64,000 nucleotides of DNA, from the NCBI GenBank assembly GCA_026168455.1, contig CM047426.1, positions 49,113,589 to 49,177,588 on the forward strand, read 5' to 3'. Made by a program: the position numbers and the translations under genes. Below the pieces are notes generated by a model. It was not told the DNA's origin. It saw nothing but the letters and a program-made list of their open reading frames with translations, and did no database searches. This DNA comes from Theocolax elegans. Lineage: Eukaryota > Arthropoda > Insecta > Hymenoptera > Cerocephalidae. Shown here piece after piece: positions 20,856 to 31,970 of the stretch (positions are counted from its first letter, which is position 1; every line of letters begins with the position of its first letter).

Positions 20856-21100
20856 GTAAGTGCACAAATTTTTTTGCAATGATCATGGTAATAGATTCAT
20901 CGTTATAAGGCAACAAATATACATTTCTATTAATATTTCAGGCACTTTTCCCGGATATTTTGACCATAAGTGATCTTAATGATTTAGACCCACTCTGGAA
21001 ATTTTTAGGCAGTTTCTGACTATAAAAAGACATCTTTTAGACAGTATTAGGTTACCAGAGTCCGGAGCAGAATTGCTGATTTTCACTATTTAAGGTTCAA

Positions 21101-21301
21101 ATGGCTTACAAGAGTGTGACAGCATACATTTATATCTTTAAAAGTATTTTTAGTGAAAAGTTCGGAAAATTTTACAAAAAAAGTCATAGTTATGTTTTTA
21201 GTGAAAAATGCATCCCCTGGGAGCTAAAAATTCATGAAAATGGGCATATAATGCAAAAAAGTGCTAAACTGTCAACTTTGACTCTCTGTAACTTAAAATA
21301 A
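21101..21301 (+). CDS. 66-codon ORF conserved in all foldback Y arms
   Basis: MAYKSVTAY...LCNLK, 66 residues, lysine- and aromatic-rich, with no recognisable domain. The frame is open in four arms (19877-20077 minus, 21101-21301 plus, 58063-58263 minus, 59287-59487 plus) with only a few substitutions. A second small frame starts in an overlapping TAATG right after the stop. Conservation could simply reflect recent copying of the palindrome, so coding status is doubtful. It may be a remnant of a captured exon. Confidence 0.3.
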   Translation: MAYKSVTAYIYIFKSIFSEKFGKFYKKSHSYVFSEKCIPWELKIHENGHIMQKSAKLSTLTLCNLK

Positions 21302-21766
21302 TGGCTCAGAAAAAATCTGAAAAAATTCAGGAGAACTACTGGATACCTCTAAAACATATTCCCACAGTTATAGCAATATTTATTTTTTTCATCTTCGATG
21401 TCACAGATAACCACCCATATATAAAAACGGGCTGTGATTGAATTTAGTCTACCGTCTGTGATATTTTCTTCGTGACTGCTTTTGCTTTTTTTCGTGTTAT
21501 TAATTTTTGTATGGTATTTCAATCTATTTAAGTATTTATTTTATTAGTAATGTTGAATTATGGAGCTTTTAAGGAGATAAAGGTAATCATCGCAACTATT
21601 CAGTTTCTGTGCAGATAACAAAATAAAGTTCATTGGTTTTCATTATCCTTGTTTTTATTGTTAGTATATATATTCACACACATACAAGGGTTATTAAAGT
21701 ACTATAATTTATAATAAGATTTTAATTAATTTTAAGTAGTATGTATAGACAAGTATCCCCAACAAC

Positions 21767-22012
21767 ACGAAACGTTTTTTAAACGTTTTTAAAACGTTTT
21801 GTATCGAACGTTATAACGTTTCAAAATAAAAGTAAAAAACGTTTTCAAAACGTTTGAAAAACGTTTTGATATTGAGTACATAAAGAGTATTAAATTATCA
21901 TAACGTTTTAAAATAGTTTAAAAACGTTTTAAAAGCGTTTTAAATTCATTCAAAAACGTTTTGTATATGTTGAAAAAACGTTTTGAAAACATTGAAAAAA
22001 CGTTTTTAAAAA
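21767..22012. repeat. Array of palindromic AACGTT motifs
   Basis: Thirteen AACGTT hexamers, mostly in the longer form AAAACGTTTT, are packed into about 245 bases at irregular spacing, with one AAGCGTTTT variant. It lies directly upstream of the CR1-like LINE. AACGTT is self-complementary, so both strands look alike. Confidence 0.85.
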
Positions 22013-22348
22013 GATTTAAAAAATAATTAAATGAGGGCCGGTAGGGGGCGCATAAGTAATACACATGTGGTTTGATCTGTGTTTAATTATTACAAATTAA
22101 CATAAATTACTAATTAAGGCCATTTTATACAATTATTTACATCTTCTCCGTTTTTTTTTTCGTCTTCAATTTGGTATATTATACCTAAAGAGCATCGATT
22201 GAGAATTGTCTCGTGTTCTTGGTCTCTTGTGTGAATGTGCATAACCTCTTTGCGCTGTTATTGACTTGGACTTGTGATCAGTGATTTTTATTAGTCTATA
22301 CTGTGGTAGTTATAGTTATATTTTTAATTATTCAAATAATACCTTAAT

Positions 22349-23608
22349 ATGTCTACAACATCAACTCAGTCTGGGAGAAGCAAGAAGGATATAGGGGATA
22401 TTGTTCAAAAAGCTCCTGGAAAGAAAGGTACATCGTCTTCAAATATCAGCTCTTCGACTCTCAAGGCAAATCAGATGATGACTAAATCCACTAAGAAAGT
22501 TTATTGTTTATTATGCCCAAATAAGGGTCCACTGTCGGAGGAGGGTATTGTTGATGCCTTGGTGTGCTCGGGCTGTGGATCAATAGCACATAAAAGTTGC
22601 AGTGCTCGCCTCAAAATACTTCCTAATGGGAGATTTGTTAAATGTTGTGGTAATCTTGATCTCTCAATGGATAACTCTGGTATGCAACGTGACAAGAATT
22701 CTATTTTATTGAGTGATGAACAAGAAACTGAATCTGATTTAAATGATGAGGGTATGGATTCTGCTTATGCATCAAGGGCAAGTACTCCTGCGCCAATCAT
22801 GGTTTCACTTGATACGAATCATCCAGCTTTAGTTGCCCTTAATGCACTCCAGCTTCAGCAGCCTGTATCGCAGATTTTGAGTTCATCTTTGTCTTAGGTG
22901 CTGAGAGATGTTTTAACTGAGACGAATAAATCGTTAAGCGCTATTCAAGGTAGTTTGTCAACTCTTGAGAATAATTTATTGACTAATACTAGTGATATTA
23001 GAGATTTAAATGCTAAAGTGTCTAATTTAACTAATAGAGTAGAGCATTTGGAGGAGAGTGTCACAGTTTTTAATTCACCGGAATGTTTAGCCAATTTGAA
23101 TGCTGGTGTACTTGGTAGCTGTCAAGAGGAAGTTGTTGCTGAAGTCCAAGAACGTATCGTTCGTGCAAGTAATATTATATTGTATAACGTTGCTGTTGAT
23201 TCTGACTGTAGCGATCTTGATAAGGTTACAACTATGCTTAGTCAAATAGATGGATTGTCGCTTGATGGACTATCAGTGCGTAGATTAGGTTTATCAAGTG
23301 CATCTACGTTGGCTCCGTTGTTGGTGAGATTGAGTTCGCCCAATGATGCGTACCTGTCTGTCTCTAATTATAAAGTTTTTAAGGATGGTGTTTCAGTATC
23401 CAGGGACCATACTAAATCCCAGCGAGATTTATTTAAAAAATTGAAACATGAGGTTGATCAACATAATAGTATGCATCCTGATAATCTCAAAGCTGTCAGG
23501 TATATAAAAAATATTCCGACGATAGTGGATTTTAGAGGCAAATCGGTATCACAGAAAAAACGTAATATTAATTCTTCATCATCTCGAGCAGCTCCAAAAA
23601 ACGGTTAA
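22349..23608 (+). CDS. LINE ORF1, PHD-like finger plus coiled coil, one in-frame TAG
   Basis: RNA-binding chaperone of the LINE particle. ATG at 22349. A Cys/His cluster near residues 50-100 (CLLCPNKG, CSGCGS, AHKSC, KCCG) resembles a PHD finger. A TAG at 22895-22897 interrupts the frame, which continues immediately as VLRDVLTETNKS, so the two visible ORFs were one protein of about 420 residues. The second part has a coiled coil (LSTLENNLLTNTSDIRDL) and then a domain like those of other ORF1 proteins (NIILYNVAVDSDCSDLDKV...SVRRLG). It ends TAA at 23606, next to ORF2 in a different frame. Confidence 0.8.
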
Positions 23609-23613
23609 AACGT

Positions 23614-26466
23614 AATGGGTGTGAATTTACCTTTTATTATGCAAATGCTCATTCACTAGTTAACAAGATCTCATCTTTACGTGACAATTTATCTTTGATG
23701 TCAGTCATGCCTGATTGCTTGATTTTTACGGAGTCTTGGTTGCATCCTGACATAGTATCCTCGGAATTACAGCTTTTCAATTATGTTATTTTTCGATGTG
23801 ATAGGAGTATGCTTAATGTTGGTAGTTCTCGAGGTGGCGGTGTTTTATTGGCAATACGAAGTGATGTAGAGGCTATTCATTTTCATCTTTCTCTTGGATT
23901 TGAGCAAGTGTTTGTTAAAATACCAAAATTAAAATTGATTGTTGGAGTGGTTTACTTTGCATCGAATTCTCGGTCTGAATTGTATACTGAATGTTGTAAC
24001 TCCATTGGTTCAATTATGGACTCAAATGTTGATTGCAGTTTATTGCTGTTTGGTGACTTTAATTTGCCGAACATCTCTTGGTCTACTGATCCTTTATCTT
24101 TTTCTTTTACTGATTATGTGGACCCTAATCATCGCTTATGTGCAGATATCCTTTGTACGAATTTATCAGAATATAATTTAGGCCAGTTTTATCCAGATCT
24201 TATAGGAAAGTCATACTCTTTGGATCTCTTATTTGGTCCACCTAATTCTCTAAAGATAGTCGACCTCGAGGACATGCTTATTGAAACTGATGTTCATCAT
24301 ATACCAGTTATGTTTGCTTTCCATAGTGACTGTGATCTAAGTTTTTCACCTCGTTCAACGTATTGGGATTATGAGAATGGTGACTACAATTCTATGAATT
24401 CACTTTTGATGGATATGGATTGGAATTTGCTGCTTGAAGGCGATGATTTGGATTTATCGTTGGATAATTTCTACGAGGTTCTACAGTCAATGATGTCGAG
24501 GTTTATACCTAAAAGAGTTCAAGTAGTAGACTCTTTCCCAAAGTGGTATAACCCTTATTTGAAGAACTTGCTGAAGGAGAAGAAAATATCTCATAAGTAT
24601 TGGAAGCGAACGGGTTTGTTGGAACGCCACATCGAATTCAAGAAGTTGCGTGCGAAGTGTTTGCGTGTGTCTAAGTCATTGTACTCCGAGTATATTGCGT
24701 CCCTTCAACTTAGAGTTAACAATAATCTTAATAAGTTTTGGTCACATATTAAATCTCTTCAGAAGGAGGGCAATATACCTCGGAATTTATTATATGATAA
24801 TGTCAAAGCGTGCAATGAATATGATTCTGTAAATTTGTTTGCGTCTTATTTTGGGTCGGTATATACTAATAGCAGGTTGCCGGGGTTATTAATTGATGAT
24901 GTTGAGACTACTACTGATAAAATTGATTTATTTTATATTGATAAGGATTTGTTATGCTCAACATTTCAAAAGTTTAAAGTTTCAATAAATTGTGGTCCGG
25001 ATGGTATACCATCATATGTTTTAAATAAATGCTGGTCTGCCCTGGTTGATCCAATTTTACAATTATTTAATAGGGTTCTTTTTATGGGTTATTTTCCGAA
25101 CAAATGGAAAATTTCATTCATTCATCCCATTTTAAAACAGGGGGATAGGTATGTTGTTTCAAACTATAGGCCTATCTCAATTATTAGTTCCTTACCCAAA
25201 CTTTTGGGTGCTGTTATTGCAGAAATTATTTCAAATTTTATAAAAACTAAAATATCGACGCAGCAACATGGTTTTGTGAAAGGTAGATCTACACTGACGA
25301 ATTTATTGCAATTTTCCGAATTTATTACGGGATCTTTTGAGGAGTCTGTGCAGGTTGATACTATTTACACGGATTTTTCAAAGGCTTTTGACGTGGTAAA
25401 TCATGAAAGGTTGCTTGACAAGCTATTTAGATTTGGTATTGTGGGCTCAGCACATTCTTTTATTAGGTCTTATTTGTCAAATAGATATCAAATTGTTAGA
25501 GTTGGTAATGTTCACTCTCGCCCGGTCGTAATTACTTCAGGTGTACCCCAGGGTTCACATCTTGGACCTATACTTTTTATAATGTACATAAATGATATTG
25601 TAACGTATATTAAGCATTCGGATATATTGATTTATGCGGATGATGTAAAGATATTTCGACGGATTGGAGATCTAAGGGATTCGGTGCTTTTGCAGACTGA
25701 TCTACAGCGCCTTGTAATGTGGTCGCTTGATAATGGACTGAGCTTGAATGTTAAAAAATGTTGTTCAGTTTCTTTCACGAGAAATAAAAGTCCATTGTTG
25801 TTCGACTATACGGCGTGTAGTGTGGTTTTATCGAAGTGTGATGTGATGAAAGATTTAGGGGTAATGTTTGATCGTACTTTTACCTTCAATTCGCATCTTG
25901 ATTATACTTTGTCTAAGGCTTCTAAATCTTTGGGTTTTTTAAAGCGCTCTACCCGTGATTTTACCTCAGTCCCTACGATTATTTATCTGTATAAGCCATT
26001 AGTGGTACCTCATCTTCTATTTTGTTCGCAAGTGTGGTCACCCTATACAAGAGAAAAATGCTTAAAGCTTGAATCTATTCAGCATAAATTTTTACGTTAC
26101 ATTAGCTACAAGAGTGGCAAGCCTATGTCTTTTGATGAGCATGATTTTGCAGCTATTGCTGTGGACTTTTCCCTGCCTTCCATCACCTCCATTCATAATT
26201 ATAATCTTGCTCTCTTAGCGTATAAATTGCTTAATGGTGTTATTATTTGTGAGAATTTATCTAACTTAATTTGTCATCGCGATGTGCCATATATGCTAAG
26301 AAATCCACGCATGTTGTTTGAGCATAAAACTGTTAGAAATTACACATTCAATTCGGCAATGTTTCGTCTCCGTAGATTGTGGAATTCACTTCCAGCAAGT
26401 CTAATTGGGTTACCGATTGGCCAATTTAAGAGTTCTACAAGGTCTTTTCTATATACTTTTTATTAA
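23614..26466 (+). CDS. LINE ORF2: endonuclease and reverse transcriptase
   Basis: Nicks target DNA and copies the LINE RNA at the nick. The endonuclease domain starts with YYANAHSLVNKI near 23635 and includes TESWL and LLFGDFNLP. The RT includes GPDGIPSYVL, NYRPISI, YTDFSKAFDVVNH, SGVPQGSHLGP and the catalytic LIYADDVKIF near residues 640-650. The frame is uninterrupted to 26466. The first in-frame ATG is at 23698, but homology begins upstream, so translation probably starts by reinitiation or frameshifting from ORF1; the ATG at 23615 is out of frame. Possibly active apart from this and the ORF1 stop. Confidence 0.92.
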   Translation, partial: NGCEFTFYYANAHSLVNKISSLRDNLSLMSVMPDCLIFTESWLHPDIVSSELQLFNYVIFRCDRSMLNVGSSRGGGVLLAIRSDVEAIHFHLSLGFEQVFVKIPKLKLIVGVVYFASNSRSELYTECCNSIGSIMDSNVDCSLLLFGDFNLPNISWSTDPLSFSFTDYVDPNHRLCADILCTNLSEYNLGQFYPDLIGKSYSLDLLFGPPNSLKIVDLEDMLIETDVHHIPVMFAFHSDCDLSFSPRSTYWDYENGDYNSMNSLLMDMDWNLLLEGDDLDLSLDNFYEVLQSMMSRFIPKRVQVVDSFPKWYNPYLKNLLKEKKISHKYWKRTGLLERHIEFKKLRAKCLRVSKSLYSEYIASLQLRVNNNLNKFWSHIKSLQKEGNIPRNLLYDNVKACNEYDSVNLFASYFGSVYTNSRLPGLLIDDVETTTDKIDLFYIDKDLLCSTFQKFKVSINCGPDGIPSYVLNKCWSALVDPILQLFNRVLFMGYFPNKWKISFIHPILKQGDRYVVSNYRPISIISSLPKLLGAVIAEIISNFIKTKISTQQHGFVKGRSTLTNLLQFSEFITGSFEESVQVDTIYTDFSKAFDVVNHERLLDKLFRFGIVGSAHSFIRSYLSNRYQIVRVGNVHSRPVVITSGVPQGSHLGPILFIMYINDIVTYIKHSDILIYADDVKIFRRIGDLRDSVLLQTDLQRLVMWSLDNGLSLNVKKCCSVSFTRNKSPLLFDYTACSVVLSKCDVMKDLGVMFDRTFTFNSHLDYTLSKASKSLGFLKRSTRDFTSVPTIIYLYKPLVVPHLLFCSQVWSPYTREKCLKLESIQHKFLRYISYKSGKPMSFDEHDFAAIAVDFSLPSITSIHNYNLALLAYKLLNGVIICENLSNLICHRDVPYMLRNPRMLFEHKTVRNYTFNSAMFRLRRLWNSLPASLIGLPIGQFKSSTRSFLYTFY

Positions 26467-26616
26467 TGGAATGTTATTATTTGCATATCATTTATTGAGT
26501 TAATAATTCTTATTTTTATTTTATTTTATATTTTAAATCACGATGTATTTGCGTGCGCCTACCTACTTATTATTGTGTTTATTCTTGTATACGGGCTTTA
26601 AGCCCGTTAATTTTCA

Positions 26617-26620
<4 letters not shown>

Positions 26621-26647
<27 letters not shown>

Positions 26648-26648
26648 A
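26621..26648 (+). repeat. TAAA-repeat tail of the LINE
   Basis: Seven tandem AAAT units close the element 155 bases after ORF2. Upstream, ACGGGCTTTAAGCCCGT (26591-26607) forms a short hairpin in the 3' UTR, a plausible RT recognition structure. Confidence 0.85.
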
Positions 26649-26866
26649 TGTTGTTTTTATACTCATAGTTAAGATATAGTCTAATACGCGAGCTGTTTTC
26701 CATTAATTATACATTCGTTTTACACCCACACTTAAAGTACTACATTAAACCATTTATTCCTAAGTGGACATTTTATAGTCGATTGGTTTTTTGCCTAGAA
26801 AATTGTCGAAAAAAAACAAAAATAATAACCAGAAACACTTTTCTGAACTAAAATTTTCCGCTCCTT

Positions 26867-27240
26867 CCGATTCTGAAGTCGGAATTTGAAAATTTCTATT
26901 GGAAAATCAGAAATACATTTTTCAACATTTACCAAGATGGCGTCTGTAACATCATGAAATAATCGGAAACTTATTTTTTTTAAAAATTTTCTAATTTATA
27001 CCAAAATTTGAATACTTAGGTTCTCGAGGTCGCTGATAACGAATCTGAAATCAGATTTGAAAAATTCAAGATGGTGGATTCAACATGGCGGACATTTTTT
27101 TCAAAAGTCAACCAATTTTGGCCAAATTTGATATACGGGGGTTTTCAGGGTCGCTGATCATGAATCTAAAATCAGATTTGAAAAAATCAACATGGCGAAT
27201 TCAAAATGGCCGAAATTATTTTCAAACATCAACCGAATTG
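26867..27240. repeat. Imperfect tandem repeat with AATCAGATTTGAAAAA / ATGGCGG units
   Basis: Units of roughly 120 bp repeat the order: TCGCTGAT, GAATCTRAAATCAGATTTGA, then CAAGATGG/CATGGCG, then TTTTTTCAAA. The clearest copies lie at 27027-27120 and 27145-27235, with a worn one before. No coding potential. Confidence 0.7.
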
Positions 27241-27369
27241 GATTCAACTTACTTTTGAAATAATGGTGGAAGAAATTATTCATTTTTTTTCAATGTAAGG
27301 GTCAAAACAACTTGAACATATATACTCCTCACATTCATTACAATAATTTGGGATCTTTCTTCTTTGGCT

Positions 27370-27660
27370 GCTCCACCAACAGTCCTTTTCAAAATAGTTG
27401 GCGAGTTTTCCATTCCGTCAAAGTGTGCATTTCTCTAAGTCTTTCTCAAGATAGTTAGAGGATATTCACCTTTTTCTTCGGGTACCTCTCCAATAGTCCT
27501 TATCAGGATAGTTGGCGAGTTTTTCATTCAGGGAAAGTGTGTATTTCTCTAACAGTATTTCCCAACAGTCCTTTTCAGGATAGTTGGCCAGTTTTCCATT
27601 CCGGCAAAGTGTACATTTCTCTAATAGTCTTTCTCAAGATAGAGGATATCCACTTTATTG
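27370..27660. repeat. Tandem repeat of about 110 bp with AATAGTCCTT...GATAGTTGGC
   Basis: Three imperfect units contain CAGTCCTTTTCA(A/G)AATAGTTGGCGAGTTTT followed by CATTTCTCTAA and TCTTTCTCAAGATAG. It lies just upstream of the piggyBac transposase remnant and may belong to that element's subterminal region. Confidence 0.6.
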
Positions 27661-27804
27661 GGCTATTTTTAACGATCTAGTTCAGGATAGCAGCTCAGCT
27701 GTTTCTCACAGTTAGTCGTTGATTCTTGCAGCAATTTTTCCAAGGTTATCAGATAATTTTTTCATCAGTTTGTAATAAATAAGTTTTATAATACTTCCGC
27801 AAAT

Positions 27805-29170
27805 ATGTCGAAATGGAAGTCTACAGAGAATGATAGTTTTGATAGAAGTTTTGAATATGACAACGTTTATGATTGTGACAGTGAAGATAAACATACCGAT
27901 ACAGAAGTTTTATTTGTACCAAATGATGAAAACAGTGACATCGAGGGTTTGAACAGTGATGACGAAATTGATCAACATATACTCTCACTGATGCAACTAC
28001 TTCTTCTTATAAAGAAGTTTATCGCAATTTTCCCCGAATAATAAAAAGTTAGAAGACTCACACTCTTACAAATGGTTAGATAATGAAAAAGTATACAATT
28101 TTCAACATGACTCAGAAATATTTGCGTTTGACGCAATAAAACAGAAAGTCTTAGACAAAAGTCCTCGAGAGTTGTTTGAAATGTTTTTTTCTAATGAAAT
28201 GAAAAATCAAATGATTGATGCTACTAATGAAAATGATTTTAATTAGGATTTTGATAATTTCAACCAATTTTTAGGAATAATTATATTTTCTATTTTCAAT
28301 ATTCGTAAGAGTTATTGAGATTATTGGGCAACAGATGAAATGTTGCACTCTGATATTCTTTCAAATACAATAAGTAGAGATTTTCTTGAAAAAATCAAGT
28401 CGCATTTGAAAACTTCAAAAAATTCGGATAAGTTTGATAGTGAAAAAATATAAAACAAATTGGATTCTTCTGCTCATCATTGTCAATCGCTGAAATTATG
28501 ATTAAATTTTTTGGTAGGACCCTTCTAAAACAATTCATCAAAGACAAACCAATACGTTTTGGAATAAAACTATGGGCCATCTGCACTTCAAATGGATTTG
28601 TTTTAGAATTAGATATTTATTGTGGAAAGAATAATGGTATAAATGATGCAAAATTTTCTAAATGCAGTTAAGGATCAAGTGCAGTTCTGAATATGCTTTA
28701 TACTTTCCTAATGACGGTCTCCAAAAGAGATATTTCAAAATATCATTTATATTTCGATAGATATTTTACATCTCCTGATTTGTTAGTACATTAGAGAAAA
28801 CAAAATCTCCGGGCAACAGGAACGGTTAGAGATGATCGTGTCTTCACAAATGATATGTTCCCTAAAATATTGGAGAATGCAAATAAAAAGGCAAAACAAA
28901 AAACGATAAAGCCTGAAAAAGAAAAATGGATGAACAAACTAAATGGATAAAAAAAAAGTCGTAAGAGGTTCCTATGTAGTAAGTCACGAGGAAAATAGTG
29001 GTAAAAATTATAGTATATATATAAATAATACTCCTACAATTTCAATGGAAATATTTGATAAAACAGCTAAAGGTAGAGTACCAATTCAATTTCCTGTAGC
29101 GTTCAAGACGTATAATAAGTTTATGGGTTGACCTCCACGATGAATACTGCAGTGACATGAGAACGAATAT
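27805..29170 (+). pseudogene. Decayed piggyBac-type transposase
   Basis: A cut-and-paste DNA transposase relic. An acidic N-terminus begins MSKWKSTENDSF and is rich in Asp/Glu. The family's conserved central sequence follows in broken frames: FLGIIIFSIFNIRKSY near 28265, DYWATDEMLHSDILSNTISR near 28320, and KFFGRTLLKQFIKDKPIRFG near 28505. At the end are NKFMG and, one frame over, VDLHDEYCSDMRT (29118-29160), the family's GGVD box. Many stops and at least one frameshift. The downstream LTR begins at 29173, so a retroelement inserted into the 3' part of this gene. Confidence 0.75.
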
Positions 29171-29172
29171 TG

Positions 29173-31907
29173 TGTCGCGTCCCGTCGAAAATTATATTAT
29201 TATTTTTCGTAAAAAAAGTACTGCGCAGTATAAAATAAAATTACGGCGTAGAAGACGAACAAAATAAGGTTGATAAAGAATGATTCTAAGTAAATGCAGT
29301 AATATAAAGCCTAATTTATATAGCTAAGGGACAGATTAATTTACGAGCGTTTCAAATGAAAAAGAGACTGATAAGTAGAGATGAAGATATTATTCAAAGC
29401 CAATACGCATATAAGCCAAGTCGCCGATAGTGAGATCGAAACGAAGGGTTGCGCAAGAGTTTTTTTTGTACTACACTATAAAAACAATGCTCGGAGAAGA
29501 GCCGGCGATGGGAAACATGGACTAGAAAACTCAAGCATTAGAAGGAAGTAAGAAATTAAGCCGCTTTTTGGGTAATGTCGCAGTAATTAAAGGGGACAGC
29601 AAATTCTCCGAATTAACTACGAAGTGATACAGAAAATGCAGGGGATTCGATAATTTTTTGATCACGCATATGTAACGGTTCAATCGGGTGCAAACACAGA
29701 AAAATCGAGAACTAATTACGCAATTTCCATCTAAAGCAAAGCGTAAGACAAGGACAGATGCATAGATTGTTAGGGTATATAAAGAGGACCCAGAATAGAC
29801 ACAGCCACTCCTAGTTTTTCGTCTAAAGCTTTCGTAAGGCGAAGCTCTGTCAGTCAACTCTTTGATTTTTATCCGAGGGCGTGGCTCTGTTACTCGGACT
29901 TTAAACAAATACGCATTCAAAATCAAGAGAGATCTTATATTCGGGATTCGAGACGCATCGTTGGTATCTACGAGCCTTAGTCAAGGAACTACGACTTCGA
30001 CATCTGGTAATCATCGAACTCCGAACGTATACACATCTGACGTCGGCACTCGCAGGTCTAGCGCGACATCACCAAGCCACTTGACACCACTATCTACGTT
30101 TGAGGCAGACCTTCGTTCCTTACCATATATATATGGGATATTCCACACGAAATGGTCCGCACAAAATTTTAAAATGCACCAAATTTTGGGTACACATTGC
30201 AAATGTTTTTCAGAATACAGAAAAAAATTTTTAGATACTGGAATTTATTTGCTCATAAGTTATTCTAACCGCAAAAAGTGAATTTTTACAAGTTTTTTTC
30301 AACACCAGCTGGGTTTACCGCTATTTAACTCAAAATCTATCAACTTTTACTATATAACATTATATGTAACATTCGTTGCTAATTATATCTAGAATTTATT
30401 CTTCTGGGTTAGAATTTCTAATCTCAAGGTCAATGTTACATAAACTACATATCAATATTCAACTTAAAAAAAGTGCAAGTGCGCCACCTTTGATTTTTTC
30501 ATCCAAAAGTCTAAAAGAAAGCTTGGAGCAATACCTTTCAAATGGTCTGTAGCATTTTTATGGCCTCCAATTCTGTAAAAAGTTATGACAATTTAAAGAA
30601 AGAGAAAAAATTCACAGAAATTAACATGGTAATTCCCATTTAAATTTTTAAAGAATTTTCGTGTTTTTTAAAATTATCATAACTTTTTACAGAATTGAAG
30701 GCTATAAAAATGCTACAGACCATTTGAAAGGTATTGCTCCAAGCTTTCTTTTAGATTTTTGGATAAAAAAATCAATTGTGGCGTACTTGCACTTTTTTCA
30801 AGTTGAATATTGACATGTAGTTTATGTAACATTGACCTTGAGATTAGAAATTCTAACCTAGAAGAATAAATTCTAGACACAATTAGGAGCGAATGTTACA
30901 TATAATATTCTATAGTAAAAGTTGATAGATTTTGAGTTAAATAGCGGTGAACCCAGGTGGTATTGAAAAAAACATGGAAAAATTCATTTTTTGAGGTTAG
31001 AATAACTTATAAGCTAATAAATTCCAGTATCTAAAATTTTTTTCTGTATTCTGAAAAACATTTGCAATGTGTACCCAAAATTTGGTGCATTTTAAAATTT
31101 CGTTCGGACCACTTCACGTGGAATACCCCATATATATACACTTATATATATCTATATATATTTGGGTACTTAAGGTATATTCTTTTTGGCTATCTATACG
31201 CTTTGAAATATTCGTAAAGGCAAACCTGATATTTTGTATTATTTCAATTAATGAACCAACCGTTTTTTTTACATTAATTATTATTTGAAACTGCAATTTA
31301 TTTATAATAATTCTTCTTTGCATTGCATTTTATTTACAATATTTATTGTTCGTATTGCAATTTATTGACAATAATTCATATTTTCAACTGCAACAATTTT
31401 TAATTTAAACTGCATTTATTTATAATAATTCTTATCTCGATTATTAATTAGTAATGTTTGTAATAAAATAACATTAAGTATATTTTATTATATAATTTGT
31501 CAACGTGTTCGCCGTGCGATTGTTTATATAATCAAAATTAAAATTGTTATTGAACTTAAATAATTTTACGCAATTGTTTATAAAGTATTGTAATTTTATA
31601 TGTGTTTTTGTCCATTATAAAGCTAGAATTATTTAGTTACACATGTTCATTTAAAAAGAGGACATTATATAATTATATTAACAAATTTAAATAAATAATG
31701 AATGATTAATACGAATAAAAAACTAATATTAATTTATTATCCCACATTATCTCCTACATCTCTACTCTCAAAATAGCTTCTCTCGCTACTCCCGGAGACG
31801 TAAGGCTAGTCCTAGCCAAACAAGAGCGAAAGGAACGCGAATGGTTTATTAACCATTTGCCTTCTTGTAATATTTTTATAGTAGTTGGTACAAGTCTGCA
31901 CGTGACT
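29173..31907 (+). repeat. Long LTR (net about 1.74 kb) interrupted by foldback X
   Basis: Starts TGTCGCGTCCCG and ends near GCACGTGAC. It aligns in two blocks (29173-30125 and 31155-31907) with the inverted copy at 57164-60530. Both copies are split at the same internal TA tract by different foldbacks, X here and Y there. Net lengths agree (about 1.74 and 1.71 kb). The termini of the other copy, TGTCGCATCC...GGACGTGACA, are near-perfect inverted repeats. I infer this is the 5' LTR of the gag-pol element that follows. I could not recognise a primer-binding site directly after it. Confidence 0.75.
30135..31129. mobile_element. Foldback element X (about 995 bp)
   Basis: Begins GGGATATTCCACACGAAATG and ends CACTTCACGTGGAATACCCC, flanked by TATATA on both sides. 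The arms are reverse complements of about 480 bp around a short centre near 30630. No coding sequence. It sits in the TA microsatellite of the LTR. The terminal design (TA-rich target, GGG/CCC ends) resembles foldback Y, but the sequence is otherwise different. Confidence 0.88.
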
Positions 31908-31970
31908 GATTGCATTAATCAGGCTTTAATTAAAATAAAGAGATTAAAGGAATAATGTGTTTAGAAAAAA

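Larger units (their letters stand above)
19762..21416. mobile_element. Foldback element Y, copy 1 (1655 bp, about 750-bp arms)
   Basis: Starts GGGTGGTTCTCTGTGACATC and ends GATGTCACAGATAACCACCC, flanked by TA microsatellite sequence. The arms (about 19762-20515 and 20664-21416) are near-perfect reverse complements around a loop of about 150 bases. Each arm carries the same 66-codon frame (MAYKSVTAY...) and an exon-like block. A second copy of exactly the same length lies at 57948-59602 in opposite orientation, and a truncated one at 56874-57163. No transposase is encoded, so it depends on another element or on a host process. The insertion preference appears to be TA repeats. Confidence 0.9.
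22020..26650 (+). mobile_element. CR1-like non-LTR retrotransposon (LINE), near full length
   Basis: Two ORFs on the plus strand, ORF1 with a PHD-like finger and ORF2 with apurinic endonuclease and reverse transcriptase, followed by a 3' UTR and a TAAA-repeat tail (26621-26648). The 5' UTR starts near 22030 with a GC-rich GAGGGCCGGTAGGGGGCGC. PHD fingers in ORF1 are established for CR1-clade elements. No target duplication was identified by eye. Confidence 0.88.

Noticed and set aside
21767..22012. CRISPR-like array
   Set aside because: The repeat unit is a 6-10 base palindrome with irregular spacing in a eukaryotic genome; no spacers of constant length.
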